Source: an uncultured Pelagibacteraceae bacterium (GTDB taxonomy: Bacteria > Pseudomonadota > Alphaproteobacteria > Pelagibacterales > Pelagibacteraceae). From it: a DNA stretch of 64,000 nucleotides. The stretch is from NCBI GenBank assembly GCA_902601705.1, contig CACKNV010000003.1, forward strand, positions 62,001-126,000, in the 5' to 3' direction. A model generated the notes under the pieces. It searched no databases. It was given only the letters and a program-made list of their open reading frames with translations, and was not told where the DNA came from. This document shows, piece by piece, positions 1 to 10,183 of the stretch (position 1 is the stretch's first letter; each line of letters starts with the position of its first letter). Made by a program: the position numbers and the translations under genes.

Positions 1-3
1 TTA

Positions 4-780
4 ATGAAAGGCAAAAAAGGCTTAATTATGGGAGTAGCTAACGAAAGATCAATTGCTTGGGGAATTTCTCAAAAACTTGCAGAAGCGGGCGCAGAGCTAG
101 CTTTTACTTATCTTGGTGATGCTTTGAAAAAAAGAGTAGTTCCCTTAGCAGAAAAATTGAATTCAAAAGTAACTTTTAGTTGTGACGTCGAAAAGAAAGA
201 AGAGATTGTTAAACTTTTTAAAGATATTAGAACAAAATGGGGTGAAATTGACTTTGTAGTTCATGCTGTAGCTTTCTCTGATAAATCAGAACTATCTGGA
301 GAATACTTAAACACTACGAGAGAGAATTTTCTTAGAAGTATGCTTATATCATGTTTCTCATTCACAGAAGTTTCAAAAGAAGCATCTAAAATAATGAAAG
401 ATGGTGGAAGTTTGTTAACTCTTACTTACGAGTCAACAAAAGCTATTCCAAATTACAATGTTATGGGAGTTTGTAAATCAGCATTAGAAGCTAGTGTGAA
501 ATATTTAGCAAGAGATCTTGGTAAAAAAAAAATCAGAGTAAATGCTATTAGCGCAGGTCCGATTAAGACCTTAGCTGCATCAGCTATAGGAGATGCAAAA
601 TTTTTATACAAATGGAATGAGGATCACTCATTCTTAAAAAGAAACGTAGACATCCATGATGTTGGTAATTCTGCTTTATATTTACTAAGTGACTTGGCTG
701 GAGGAGTCACCGGTGAAATTCACTATGTGGACGCAGGTTATAATAAAGTAGGTATGCCGGATCCAAAGAATATCATCTAA
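4..780 (+). CDS. fabI: Enoyl-[acyl-carrier-protein] reductase (NADH)
   Basis: MKGKKGLIMGVANERSIAWGI N-terminus and SDR fold typical of FabI. Confidence 0.95.
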   Translation: MKGKKGLIMGVANERSIAWGISQKLAEAGAELAFTYLGDALKKRVVPLAEKLNSKVTFSCDVEKKEEIVKLFKDIRTKWGEIDFVVHAVAFSDKSELSGEYLNTTRENFLRSMLISCFSFTEVSKEASKIMKDGGSLLTLTYESTKAIPNYNVMGVCKSALEASVKYLARDLGKKKIRVNAISAGPIKTLAASAIGDAKFLYKWNEDHSFLKRNVDIHDVGNSALYLLSDLAGGVTGEIHYVDAGYNKVGMPDPKNII

Positions 781-1558
781 ATACTCTTAAAGTTTTTAAA
801 GTTTTTTCTACGCAGAAATTAGTAAGATTTTGAATTATGTTTGGATTAGTCAAACTAATTATATAATTTAAATTAACTATTTTTTTATAATTTGACTCAA
901 TAAAAGATTCAAAATTTTTAAAACGATTAAAATCCCACTCATTTATATGCATTTGAGTTGATTGGATGCCAAATGGTAAAAAAATTTCTTTATAAAATAG
1001 TTGAGGAATAAATAAAATTTCACGCTTATAATATGGAAATAAACCGTAACCATCTATAACAATTTTAATTTGGGACTCTTTAAGTGCTTTTAAAGTATTT
1101 TCATCGTAAATATGGTTGGGAGCAAAGAAGCTTCTAATTTTAATATTTTCCCCCTCAAATTTTTTCAAACCAATTTTAATTTTTTTAAGTTGTGTATCAA
1201 AATCTAAACCGTAAAACTCTGAGTTTCCTCCGTAATTAAAGAAATCTTTTTTTTTTTCAGACTTTTGAGTATAAAGATGGTGACAACCATGCATTGCTAT
1301 TTCCCAGCCTTTGTTTTTCCAGCTCCTCACTCTTTCCCAAAATTTATTATTCCTTGAATGTTTTAATAGTTCTGGATCTTGATTAATAGGAATCACACCG
1401 AGTAAAGGTTTAATTTCATATTTATCAAATAACGACTCACATTTATCCATTAATTGCCAATTCATATTTTCGCAAATATCATCCATTCTTATAAGTAAGC
1501 CTGTATATTTTGAGAATTTTTTTTTTAAAAGATTAGTCATTATGTAATTATAGAACAA
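773..1558 (-). CDS. Polysaccharide deacetylase-like protein (DUF2334-type)
   Basis: IRMDDI, HGCHH and FAPNH motifs resemble a DUF2334/NodB-like deacetylase fold. Confidence 0.65.
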   Translation of the reverse strand: MFYNYIMTNLLKKKFSKYTGLLIRMDDICENMNWQLMDKCESLFDKYEIKPLLGVIPINQDPELLKHSRNNKFWERVRSWKNKGWEIAMHGCHHLYTQKSEKKKDFFNYGGNSEFYGLDFDTQLKKIKIGLKKFEGENIKIRSFFAPNHIYDENTLKALKESQIKIVIDGYGLFPYYKREILFIPQLFYKEIFLPFGIQSTQMHINEWDFNRFKNFESFIESNYKKIVNLNYIISLTNPNIIQNLTNFCVEKTLKTLRVFR

Positions 1559-1569
1559 TTTTAAAAAAT

Positions 1570-2478
1570 TTAAAGAATTAGATCAGAATTAAGAATATCA
1601 AAATTTTCTATATATTGAATATTATTACAATATAAATTTCTAGTTTTTGAAAATCCTACATATTTTTTTTTAAAAAAAAAGATATCTTCTTTATTCAGGA
1701 AATATTTAGATATTAGAAATACTTTAAAAGTTCTGCTTATAATATTTAAGATAATTTTAGAATTTTTTTCAAATAATTTCATATTAGAAATATATAATAA
1801 TTTAAAGATATTTAAGCCTTTTTTCTTTGCCTTCGTTCCTATGATTAAAATACTTTCACCAAAATCATCTTTCAGAAGAAGTTTTAAATAAATGTCATCT
1901 AGATAATTTTTTAGTACATCCCTTTTTTTTTCATCTAAATTTGAGAGTATTTCATCAACATTTCTAAAAATGGAAAATTTATTTTTTTTCCAAAAAAATA
2001 AATTCGTATTTAATATGAAATATTCTTTTATAGAAAATTTATTAAATCCAAGTTTTAGTAAAAGTCCTTTTAATGATTCCACTGGTGTAAAGGCAGTTAA
2101 TGAAATACTTTTATTTAAAAAATCAGATATTAAATAATATGAATACAATCTAAATGATTTAATTACTATCCAACTATGAATATTACAGACAATTATCTTT
2201 TCATTCTTACCTGGTCTATTTGAAAAATAGGTTCCTACGAAACCAACTATTTTTTTACTTTCTTTATTAATCATTGCAATTCCAATTGGAAAATTTTTAT
2301 TGCCTGATAAATGAAGTAATTTTGTAATATGATGAAAAGGTTGTAAATTTTGTTCTTTTATGAACTTAACTACGTCCCTGAAAAAATTTTCTTTCAAATA
2401 AACTTTTTTGAGGTCAAAAATTTTTGATGCTCTCAGATTCAATTGATCTATTTTTTTTATATCTATTTTTTCTTTCAA
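1570..2478 (-). CDS. Hypothetical protein, possible GNAT-like acyltransferase
   Basis: 302-aa ORF; N-terminal half has GNAT-like segments (GIAMINKESKKIVGFVGTYFS, LLLKLGFNKF). Confidence 0.5.
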   Translation of the reverse strand: MKEKIDIKKIDQLNLRASKIFDLKKVYLKENFFRDVVKFIKEQNLQPFHHITKLLHLSGNKNFPIGIAMINKESKKIVGFVGTYFSNRPGKNEKIIVCNIHSWIVIKSFRLYSYYLISDFLNKSISLTAFTPVESLKGLLLKLGFNKFSIKEYFILNTNLFFWKKNKFSIFRNVDEILSNLDEKKRDVLKNYLDDIYLKLLLKDDFGESILIIGTKAKKKGLNIFKLLYISNMKLFEKNSKIILNIISRTFKVFLISKYFLNKEDIFFFKKKYVGFSKTRNLYCNNIQYIENFDILNSDLIL

Positions 2479-2494
2479 TACCGAATACGCACAA

Positions 2495-4561
2495 TTATAC
2501 TTGCTTCATTGAAAGTTTAACTTTTCCTCTGTCAAAACCAACAACTTTTACGGAAACTTCATCGCCCTCTTTTACTACATCATTCACTTTTGCAACTCTT
2601 TTAGCAGCTAATTCTGAAATATGTACCAATCCATCTTGTTTTCCCAAAAAGTTAACAAAAGCACCAAATTCCATTATTTTTACAACTTTTCCTTTATAAA
2701 TTTTTCCCATTTCAGGCTTTGCTATTAAGTTTTTGATAAATTCGATTGCTCTATTTCTTGAAGCTTCATCTGGAGCAGCAACAGTTACCTCACCGGTATC
2801 TTTGACATCAACTTTAGCCCCAGATGTTTCTACTATTTCTCTTATTGTTGCTCCGCCCTTGCCAATTACCGTTGCAATATCTTTTTTATCAACTTTTATG
2901 GTCTCCATTTTTGGCGTATGTTTTGAAAATTCTTTTCTTGAGGTTTTAATTGCTTTATTCATCTCTTTAAGAATATATTCCCTTCCACTCTTAGCTTGAT
3001 TTAGAGCCTTTTCCATGATCTCAAAAGTAATACCTGTAATTTTAATATCCATTTGAAGAGAAGTAATTCCATCTTTCGTCCCTGCAACTTTAAAATCCAT
3101 ATCTCCCAAATGATCTTCGTCACCTAAAATATCTGATAGAACAGAGAAATCATCGCCTTCTTTAATCAACCCCATTGCTATTCCGGCAACAGGTTCTTTA
3201 ATAGGAACACCTGCATCCATCAATGAGAGTGAAGTTCCACAAACTGTAGCCATAGAAGAAGAACCATTCGACTCTGTTATTTCAGAAACTACTCTTAAAG
3301 TATAAGGAAAGTCCTCTTTTAAAGGTAATGAAGAGTTTATAGCTCTCCATGCTAATTTACCATGCCCGATCTCTCTTCTTCCAGTTCCGATCCTTCCACA
3401 TTCTCCTACTGAAAAAGGTGGAAAATTATAATGCAGCATAAAGTTTGATCTCTGCATACCATCAAGGCTTTCTAATCTTTGTTCATCGTCTGACATTCCA
3501 AGAGTCGTCACTACTAGTGCTTGTGTTTCTCCTCTTGTGAAAAGAGCTGATCCGTGTGTTCTAGGAAGCACACCTACTTCACATTTGATTTGTCTTACAT
3601 CAGCTAAACCTCTTCCATCTATTCTTTTTTTATCTTTTAAAATCGCTGTCCTAACAATATCTTTTTCAAGAGATTTTAACTGTGCCATTGATTGATTTTC
3701 AGTGACATTTTCGTCTTCCGCAAATATCTCTTTACATTGAGTCTCTATTTCAGAGATAGCTGTAGATCTTTTTTTCTTATCTATTTCTTTAAAAGCACTT
3801 CTTAAACCTTTTTCAAATTTATCAGATATTTTCTTTTTAACTTCAGAATGATCAATCTCTTCTACTTCCCACTTAGGTTTTCCAGCTTTTTTAGCTAATT
3901 TTTCAATCGCTTCGATTACAGGTATAAACTTCTCATGACCAAATTTTACTGCATCTAACATTATTTTTTCAGACAATCCTGATGTTTCGGACTCAACCAT
4001 TAAAACTGCATCTTTAGTTCCAGCAACAACTAGATCTAGCTTTGACTCTTTTAATTCCTCTATTGATGGATTTAATAAATATTTCCCATCTTTATATCCA
4101 ACTCTACTTGCAGCAATAGGTCCTTGAAATGGTAACCCTGATATTGCTAATGCTGCTGAAGATGCAATTATTGATAATATATCAGGTTGGTTTTCTCCAT
4201 CGTACGATAATACTGTGGGTAATATTTGTACTTCATTTAAGAAACTTGAGGGGAATAAAGGCCTAATAGGTCTGTCTATCAATCTTGAAATTAAAGTTTC
4301 AGCTTCTGTAGGTCTAGCCTCTCTTTTAAAATATCCTCCTGGAATTTTACCAGCTGCGTAATATTTCTCTTGGTAATTAACTGATAATGGAAAATAATCT
4401 TGTCCATCGTTTAATTTTTTTGCTCCCACAGCAGTTGCTATTACAACTGTTTCACCTAATGTAGCTATTATAGCTCCATCCGCTTGTCGGGCAACTTTGC
4501 CTGTCTCTAGAGTTAATTTTTTACCATTAACTTCTAATTCTTCTTTATGTATTTTAAACAT
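2495..4561 (-). CDS. pnp: Polyribonucleotide nucleotidyltransferase
   Basis: Full-length PNPase with KH ([12 protein letters not shown]) and S1 domains; downstream of rpsO. Confidence 0.98.
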   Translation of the reverse strand: MFKIHKEELEVNGKKLTLETGKVARQADGAIIATLGETVVIATAVGAKKLNDGQDYFPLSVNYQEKYYAAGKIPGGYFKREARPTEAETLISRLIDRPIRPLFPSSFLNEVQILPTVLSYDGENQPDILSIIASSAALAISGLPFQGPIAASRVGYKDGKYLLNPSIEELKESKLDLVVAGTKDAVLMVESETSGLSEKIMLDAVKFGHEKFIPVIEAIEKLAKKAGKPKWEVEEIDHSEVKKKISDKFEKGLRSAFKEIDKKKRSTAISEIETQCKEIFAEDENVTENQSMAQLKSLEKDIVRTAILKDKKRIDGRGLADVRQIKCEVGVLPRTHGSALFTRGETQALVVTTLGMSDDEQRLESLDGMQRSNFMLHYNFPPFSVGECGRIGTGRREIGHGKLAWRAINSSLPLKEDFPYTLRVVSEITESNGSSSMATVCGTSLSLMDAGVPIKEPVAGIAMGLIKEGDDFSVLSDILGDEDHLGDMDFKVAGTKDGITSLQMDIKITGITFEIMEKALNQAKSGREYILKEMNKAIKTSRKEFSKHTPKMETIKVDKKDIATVIGKGGATIREIVETSGAKVDVKDTGEVTVAAPDEASRNRAIEFIKNLIAKPEMGKIYKGKVVKIMEFGAFVNFLGKQDGLVHISELAAKRVAKVNDVVKEGDEVSVKVVGFDRGKVKLSMKQV

Positions 4562-4818
4562 TATTTCCTTAAATTTAATTGTTTGATAACCTTTTGATAG
4601 GACTCAACATTTTTCTTTTTAAGGTAAGTAAGTAGTTTTTTTCTTTTATTTACTGATTTAGTTAAGCCTAAAGTTGAATGTTTGTCCTTTTTAAATTTTT
4701 TAAAATGCTCCGATAATTTTATTATTTTATCAGTAAGTAAACCTATTTGGACCTCTGTTGAGCCAACATCTTTACCATGTAAACCAAGAGATTTAATTGT
4801 ATCTTTTTTTTTTATCAT
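4561..4818 (-). CDS. rpsO: 30S ribosomal protein S15
   Basis: [16 protein letters not shown] and [15 protein letters not shown] motifs. Confidence 0.97.
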   Translation of the reverse strand: MIKKKDTIKSLGLHGKDVGSTEVQIGLLTDKIIKLSEHFKKFKKDKHSTLGLTKSVNKRKKLLTYLKKKNVESYQKVIKQLNLRK

Positions 4819-5191
4819 TCTCTTTATTTTTTTTTATTATCTTTTCAATCTTTTCAGCATATTCAAATGAGTTATCTTCTACAAAATTGAGTTTAGGAAG
4901 AAACTTAATATCAAGCCTTTTAGATAAAGCTCTTCTAACAAGATGTGAGTTCTCCGTCAAGATCCTAACTGTTTCCTTGGTATCAACACCTCCAAGGGGA
5001 ATTATATAAACCCTTGCTGTTTTTAAATCTGGAGTCATTCTTACTTCAGTCACAGTAACTAACTTCGAGTTAATAGAGGGTATTTTCGCCTCATTTCTAA
5101 TAAATAATTCTCCAAGATTTTGTTTTACTAACTCACCAACTCTCAGTTGTCTTTGGCTATATGCTCTTTGTGATGTTTGATTGCTAGACAT
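4793..5191 (-). CDS. rbfA: Ribosome-binding factor A
   Basis: RVGELVKQNLGELF..VTVTEVRMTPDLKTARVYI; synteny with infB. Confidence 0.95.
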   Translation of the reverse strand: MSSNQTSQRAYSQRQLRVGELVKQNLGELFIRNEAKIPSINSKLVTVTEVRMTPDLKTARVYIIPLGGVDTKETVRILTENSHLVRRALSKRLDIKFLPKLNFVEDNSFEYAEKIEKIIKKNKENDKKKRYN

Positions 5192-7372
5192 TTAAATTGA
5201 TCTTTGAATTTTTTCTGCGAGATAAGATTCTATTACGTCTTTTTCTTTAAAATCTATAAAATCCTTAATACTTATACCACATTCTAACCCTGTCCCCACT
5301 TCTTTGACTTGATTTTTTTCTCTAAAGATAGATAAAATTTCTCCACTGTAAACAACTACTCCATCTCTTATAATCCTTGCTTTAGATTTGCTTTTTATTT
5401 CACCACTAATTACTTTTGAGCCAGCAATTTTTCCTGCATTTGATACTTTAAATATCTTTTGAATTTCAGCAGACCCGAGAACTGTCTCTTTGATATCCGG
5501 TTCCAGAAGTCCAGATAATGACTTTTCAACGTAATCTAGTGCTTCATAAATTATATTAAAATATTTAATATCAACTTTTTGCTCTTCAGCTAATTTTTTA
5601 GCCTCTCTGTTAGGTTTTACATTAAAACCCAATAAAATTGCATTGGATGCCTTAGCTAAAGATACATCTGTTTCATTGATCATTCCAATATCTGATAAAA
5701 TAATTTTTGCCTCGACTTCTTTGTGTTCAATCTTATTAATTGCCATTTTTAATGCTTCACTTGAGCCTTGTACATCAGATTTAATAATTATATTTAGCTC
5801 ATCTTTATCTTTAACATCTTCAAATAAAGTTGTTTTATCTTTTGCTAAAACTTTGTTTTGAGCTGTATTATTCCTTTTAAATTCGGATAATTTTTTAGCT
5901 TCATCCTCATCATCTGTCACTAAAAATTCAGCTCCTGCATTAGCTGAATTGTTCATACCGAGAATTTCAACCGGCATAGAAGGCAAGGCTTCGTTTACCA
6001 TTTTTCCCTCGTAGTCAATCATGGCTCTTATTTTTCCCCAGGTGTCGCCACATATAAAATAATCCCCTCTTTTTAATTTTCCATTGCTAATTAAAATTGT
6101 AGATACAGGTCCTTTGCCCTTATCGATTTTTGACTCAATAACCACACCTCTAGCTTTATCACTAAAAGACGCTTTTAAATCCAAAATCTCCGATTGTAAA
6201 AGTATAGACTCCTTGAGTTTGTCTAGATTCATTTTTTTTAATGCTGAAACTTCAACAAATAAAGTATCGCCGCTTAAATCCTCTGCTATCAGTTCATATT
6301 GCATCATTTCATTTTTAATTTTACTTATATTCTTTTCAGGCAAATCACATTTATTAATTGCTACAATTATTGGCACCTTTGCCGCTTTTGCGTGTTTTAT
6401 AGCTTCGACTGTTTGAGGTTTAATTCCATCGTCTGCTGCCACTACTAAAACAACAATATCTGTTATTTTAGAGCCTCTAGCTCTCATTTCAGTGAATGCT
6501 GCGTGACCTGGTGTATCAATAAAAGTAATTAATTTGTTATCCTCTGTTTTAACCTGGTACGCTCCAATATGTTGTGTGATTCCTCCATGTTCACCTGACA
6601 CTACATTTGTCTCTCTCAGAGAGTCTAATAATGAAGTTTTTCCATGGTCAACGTGTCCCATAATGGTAACTACTGGTGGCCTGCTTTTAATAATACCGCC
6701 AAAAGTCTCCTTGGATTTGCTTTTTTCTATCGATAACTTTTCCTCTAAAATAGGCTTATGACCAAACTCTTTTACAATATATTCAGCAGTATCTTTGTCT
6801 ATATTATGATTAATCGTTGCTACAACTTTCATGTTGAATAAAAACTTTATAATATCACTCGATTTTTCTGCCATTCTATTTGAAAGCTCTTGAATAGTAA
6901 TTTGTTCTGGTATTTTTACCTCTTTAATTACTTTTTTAAATTCTTTCTTTTCTTCACCCTCTGGTTTTTTCTTTTCTTTTAATCTTGCACGTTTCACTGA
7001 GGCTAAACTTCTTTGCTTAATCTCAATTTCTTCAACGTTTAAAGCCCTAGCAACAGTCAATTTAAAATCACGCTTGTCAACTGGGCCCTTTAATTTTAAT
7101 TTACTTTTTCCAGTAGGCTTATTATCTTTTTTAATAAAATCTTTAGTGGCTTTCTCCTCTGCAAACTTTCTTGCAAAGTTTTTTTTCTTTGGCTCATTAT
7201 TAAAGTTTATATTTGTCAAAGGTGATGTCTTATTTTGTGATTTATTAGATCTAAAGGACTTTTTTTTTTCTACAGAAAAAGATTTCTTGCCAGATGTGGA
7301 AATGGAGCTTGTATCAATTTTCTTTTTTAAGTTAGATGAAATAGTAAGTGTTTTTTTTTTATCTTTATCCAT
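5192..7372 (-). CDS. infB: Translation initiation factor IF-2
   Basis: GHVDHGKTSLLD, DTPGHAAF, NKCD GTPase motifs. Confidence 0.98.
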   Translation of the reverse strand: MDKDKKKTLTISSNLKKKIDTSSISTSGKKSFSVEKKKSFRSNKSQNKTSPLTNINFNNEPKKKNFARKFAEEKATKDFIKKDNKPTGKSKLKLKGPVDKRDFKLTVARALNVEEIEIKQRSLASVKRARLKEKKKPEGEEKKEFKKVIKEVKIPEQITIQELSNRMAEKSSDIIKFLFNMKVVATINHNIDKDTAEYIVKEFGHKPILEEKLSIEKSKSKETFGGIIKSRPPVVTIMGHVDHGKTSLLDSLRETNVVSGEHGGITQHIGAYQVKTEDNKLITFIDTPGHAAFTEMRARGSKITDIVVLVVAADDGIKPQTVEAIKHAKAAKVPIIVAINKCDLPEKNISKIKNEMMQYELIAEDLSGDTLFVEVSALKKMNLDKLKESILLQSEILDLKASFSDKARGVVIESKIDKGKGPVSTILISNGKLKRGDYFICGDTWGKIRAMIDYEGKMVNEALPSMPVEILGMNNSANAGAEFLVTDDEDEAKKLSEFKRNNTAQNKVLAKDKTTLFEDVKDKDELNIIIKSDVQGSSEALKMAINKIEHKEVEAKIILSDIGMINETDVSLAKASNAILLGFNVKPNREAKKLAEEQKVDIKYFNIIYEALDYVEKSLSGLLEPDIKETVLGSAEIQKIFKVSNAGKIAGSKVISGEIKSKSKARIIRDGVVVYSGEILSIFREKNQVKEVGTGLECGISIKDFIDFKEKDVIESYLAEKIQRSI

Positions 7373-7376
7373 AACA

Positions 7377-8927
7377 TTACTTGTACGCTATCTCTCTAGC
7401 TGACATAATTAAGTCATCAGCTTCTTTTCTTGAGAGAGAAAATTCTTCAAGATAACCTTCAATTCTAATTTTTTTTCCTTTAATCTCATCGTATCCGCCA
7501 ATTAGTTCATCTGAGGAAAGATCAGCAAAATCACTTAGTTTTTTAATATTTTTTTGTCCTAAAATTACCAACATCCCTTGAGTCATGCCTTTAAGATTTA
7601 TTAACTTTTCTTCAACACCCAAATCTTTTAATTTAAGTGCAACTGCCTCTTTTTCCTTTATAAGAGTTTCTTTAGACCTATTAATTAATTCTTTTGCTGT
7701 TTCATCATCAATAGCATCAATTTTGGAAATATCCTCTGGATTAGACTGAGCTATTTCATCTATTGATATAAATCCCTCTGATACCAAAAGTTGGCCCAAC
7801 GTCTCATCTACTTCTAAATTTTTAATTAAAGTCTCTGTTCTTTCTTTAAACTCAGCTTGTCTTCTTTCTGAGTCTTCCTTGTCTGTAAGAATATCAATTT
7901 CATAGTTTGTAAGCTTTGAGGCTAATCTTACATTTTGACCTCTTCTACCAATTGCTTTGCTTAAATTTTCCTCTGTTAAAATTATGTCAATTCTTTTGTT
8001 GTCTTGATCTATTAGAACTCTTTGTATTTCTGCAGGAGATAGGGACTCTGAAATTAAGGTTGGAAGATCCTCTGTCCACTTTATGATATCAATTTTTTCG
8101 CCATGTAGCTCGTTTACAATAGTTTGAACTCTACTTCCTCTCATACCAACACAAGCACCCACTGGATCAATTGATGAATCTTGCGAATGTACACAAATTT
8201 TAGCTCTACTTCCCGGGTCTCTAGCAACAGATTTAATTTCAATAGTTCCCTCGTAAATTTCAGGAACCTCTTGAAAAAACAACCTTGCAAGAAATTGTGG
8301 ATGTGCTCTAGACAAAAATATTTGATGGCCCTTCAATTCTTTTCTGACTTCATAACAATAAGCCTTTACCCTATCTCCTGTTTTTAATATTTCTCTCGGG
8401 ATAAGTTCATCTTTTTTTATTACTCCTTCAGCTTTTCCTAAATCAATTATAACGTTTCCGTACTCTAGTCTTTTTATAATACCGCTGAGTATTTGACCTT
8501 GTTTATCTATAAAATCAGCATACTGTCTATTTTTTTCTGCCTCCCTTACTCTAGTGCTTATTACTTGCTTGGCGCTTTGTGCAGCAATACGTCCAAAATC
8601 TATTTGTGGCAACTCTTCAAAAATTTTTTCACCAACTTTCAAATCTTTATTTTTAGGATTATTTTTTTTTGCATCTTCAAGTGTAATTTCTCTAGCTGAA
8701 TCTTCAACTTTTTCAACAACATCTAATACTTTTTGTATTTTAATATCTCCACTTTCTCTATCAATAACAACCTCAATGTTGTTATCATTACCGAATTTAG
8801 TGAGTGCTGCTTTTTGAATAGCACTTTCCATCGAACCAATTACAAGTTCTTTATCGATAGATTTTTCATTAGCGACAGCTTCTACTATTCTTAAAAGTTC
8901 TAATTTGTCTAAACCTCTATTTAACAT
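7377..8927 (-). CDS. nusA: Transcription termination/antitermination protein NusA
   Basis: S1/KH domains (GACVGMRGSRVQ, AIGRRGQNVRLA). The ORF track extends to 8963, but those extra codons translate the terminator hairpin; ATG at 8927 (MLNRGLDKLELL) with AGGA SD is preferred. Confidence 0.96.
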   Translation of the reverse strand: MLNRGLDKLELLRIVEAVANEKSIDKELVIGSMESAIQKAALTKFGNDNNIEVVIDRESGDIKIQKVLDVVEKVEDSAREITLEDAKKNNPKNKDLKVGEKIFEELPQIDFGRIAAQSAKQVISTRVREAEKNRQYADFIDKQGQILSGIIKRLEYGNVIIDLGKAEGVIKKDELIPREILKTGDRVKAYCYEVRKELKGHQIFLSRAHPQFLARLFFQEVPEIYEGTIEIKSVARDPGSRAKICVHSQDSSIDPVGACVGMRGSRVQTIVNELHGEKIDIIKWTEDLPTLISESLSPAEIQRVLIDQDNKRIDIILTEENLSKAIGRRGQNVRLASKLTNYEIDILTDKEDSERRQAEFKERTETLIKNLEVDETLGQLLVSEGFISIDEIAQSNPEDISKIDAIDDETAKELINRSKETLIKEKEAVALKLKDLGVEEKLINLKGMTQGMLVILGQKNIKKLSDFADLSSDELIGGYDEIKGKKIRIEGYLEEFSLSRKEADDLIMSAREIAYK

Positions 8928-8940
8928 TTTGTTATTCCTA

Positions 8941-8966
8941 AAAAAAAATGGGCTTAAGCCCATTTT
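8941..8966 (-). terminator. Rho-independent terminator/attenuator between metK and nusA
   Basis: AAAATGGGCTTAAGCCCATTTT perfect palindrome (9-bp stem, TTAA loop) followed on the minus strand by a T tract. Confidence 0.85.
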
Positions 8967-9019
8967 GAAAAGTTTAATTATTTATTAATTTTTAGAAGAA
9001 AATTATGGTTTTTTCAAGA

Positions 9020-10183
9020 TTACACTTTAAATAAATCTATTTTATCAGTCTTTTCCCAAGTAAATTCGCCCTTATCTGTAGGCTTCCTGCCAAAATGACC
9101 GTATGCAGACGTAATTTCATATATGGGGTTGTTAAGATTTAGCATTTCTCTAATACCTCTAGGAGATAAGTTAAAATTGTCCTCTATTAATTTTTTCACT
9201 TTATTGACTTTAGATTCATCCCCGCTTGCTAATTTAACAAAGATTGATAAAGGTTTGGATACCCCAATAGCATATGCTAGCTGTATCAAACATTTTTCTG
9301 AAACTCCCGCTGCTACAATATTTTTTGCTAAATATCTTGAAGCATAAGCTGCTGACCTATCAACTTTTGTGGGATCTTTGCCTGAAAATGCTCCTCCACC
9401 ATGTGGCGCTGCTCCTCCATAAGTATCAACAATTATCTTTCTACCAGTTAATCCCGTATCACCATCTGGCCCACCTATTATAAATTGGCCAGTAGGATTT
9501 ATATAAATTTCATTGGGATCAAGATCGGTTAAAAGATTTTCGGGAATTGATTTTTTTATATATGGAATAACTGATTCTCGTACATTTTCTTGATTAAGAT
9601 CTTTAGAGTGTTGAGTTGAAATAACAACAGAAGTTACTTTTACAGGTTTTTCATTTTCGTATAACATTGTTACTTGGCTTTTTGAGTCTGGTTCAATACC
9701 TTTTAAGGTTCCTTTTTTTCTATCCTCCGCCATTAATCTTAAAATTTTGTGAGAATAATGAATGGGAGCTGGCATTAGTTCGTCTGTTTCGTTGCATGCA
9801 TATCCAAACATAATACCTTGGTCGCCAGCTCCTTCATCCTTGTTATCTTTGGAGTCAACGCCCATTGCTATATCTGCAGATTGTTCATGAAGAAATGTTT
9901 CAATATTAGCAGTTTTCCAACTAAAACCATCCTGATCATAACCAATATCTTTGATACAATCTTTAACTTTAGAAATTAGTTCCTCTTTATTAATTTTAGG
10001 TCCTCTAGTTTCTCCAGCAAGAACAACCTTGTTGGTAGTTGTAAGTGTTTCACAAGCAACTCTTGAAACAGGGTCTTTTGATAAATAAGAGTCGACAACC
10101 ATATCTGAAATTCTGTCACATACTTTATCTGGGTGTCCCTCAGAGACCGACTCACTAGTGAATAAATAATTATTATTTTCCAT
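9020..10183 (-). CDS. metK: S-adenosylmethionine synthetase
   Basis: [47 protein letters not shown] motifs. Confidence 0.98.
   Translation of the reverse strand: MENNNYLFTSESVSEGHPDKVCDRISDMVVDSYLSKDPVSRVACETLTTTNKVVLAGETRGPKINKEELISKVKDCIKDIGYDQDGFSWKTANIETFLHEQSADIAMGVDSKDNKDEGAGDQGIMFGYACNETDELMPAPIHYSHKILRLMAEDRKKGTLKGIEPDSKSQVTMLYENEKPVKVTSVVISTQHSKDLNQENVRESVIPYIKKSIPENLLTDLDPNEIYINPTGQFIIGGPDGDTGLTGRKIIVDTYGGAAPHGGGAFSGKDPTKVDRSAAYASRYLAKNIVAAGVSEKCLIQLAYAIGVSKPLSIFVKLASGDESKVNKVKKLIEDNFNLSPRGIREMLNLNNPIYEITSAYGHFGRKPTDKGEFTWEKTDKIDLFKV

Noticed and set aside
2424-2999. Plus-strand ORFs 2424..2699 and 2733..2999
   Set aside because: Antisense shadows of pnp; translations have no recognisable domain and mirror the real gene's codon pattern.
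4682-8817. Plus-strand ORFs opposite rpsO/rbfA/infB/nusA (e.g. 6084..6416, 7074..7403, 8554..8817)
   Set aside because: Fully antisense to well-identified core genes; low-complexity Phe/Ser/Leu-rich translations.
8928-8963. nusA extension MGLSPFFFRNNK
   Set aside because: These codons are the terminator hairpin and U tract; ATG 8927 has a proper SD.
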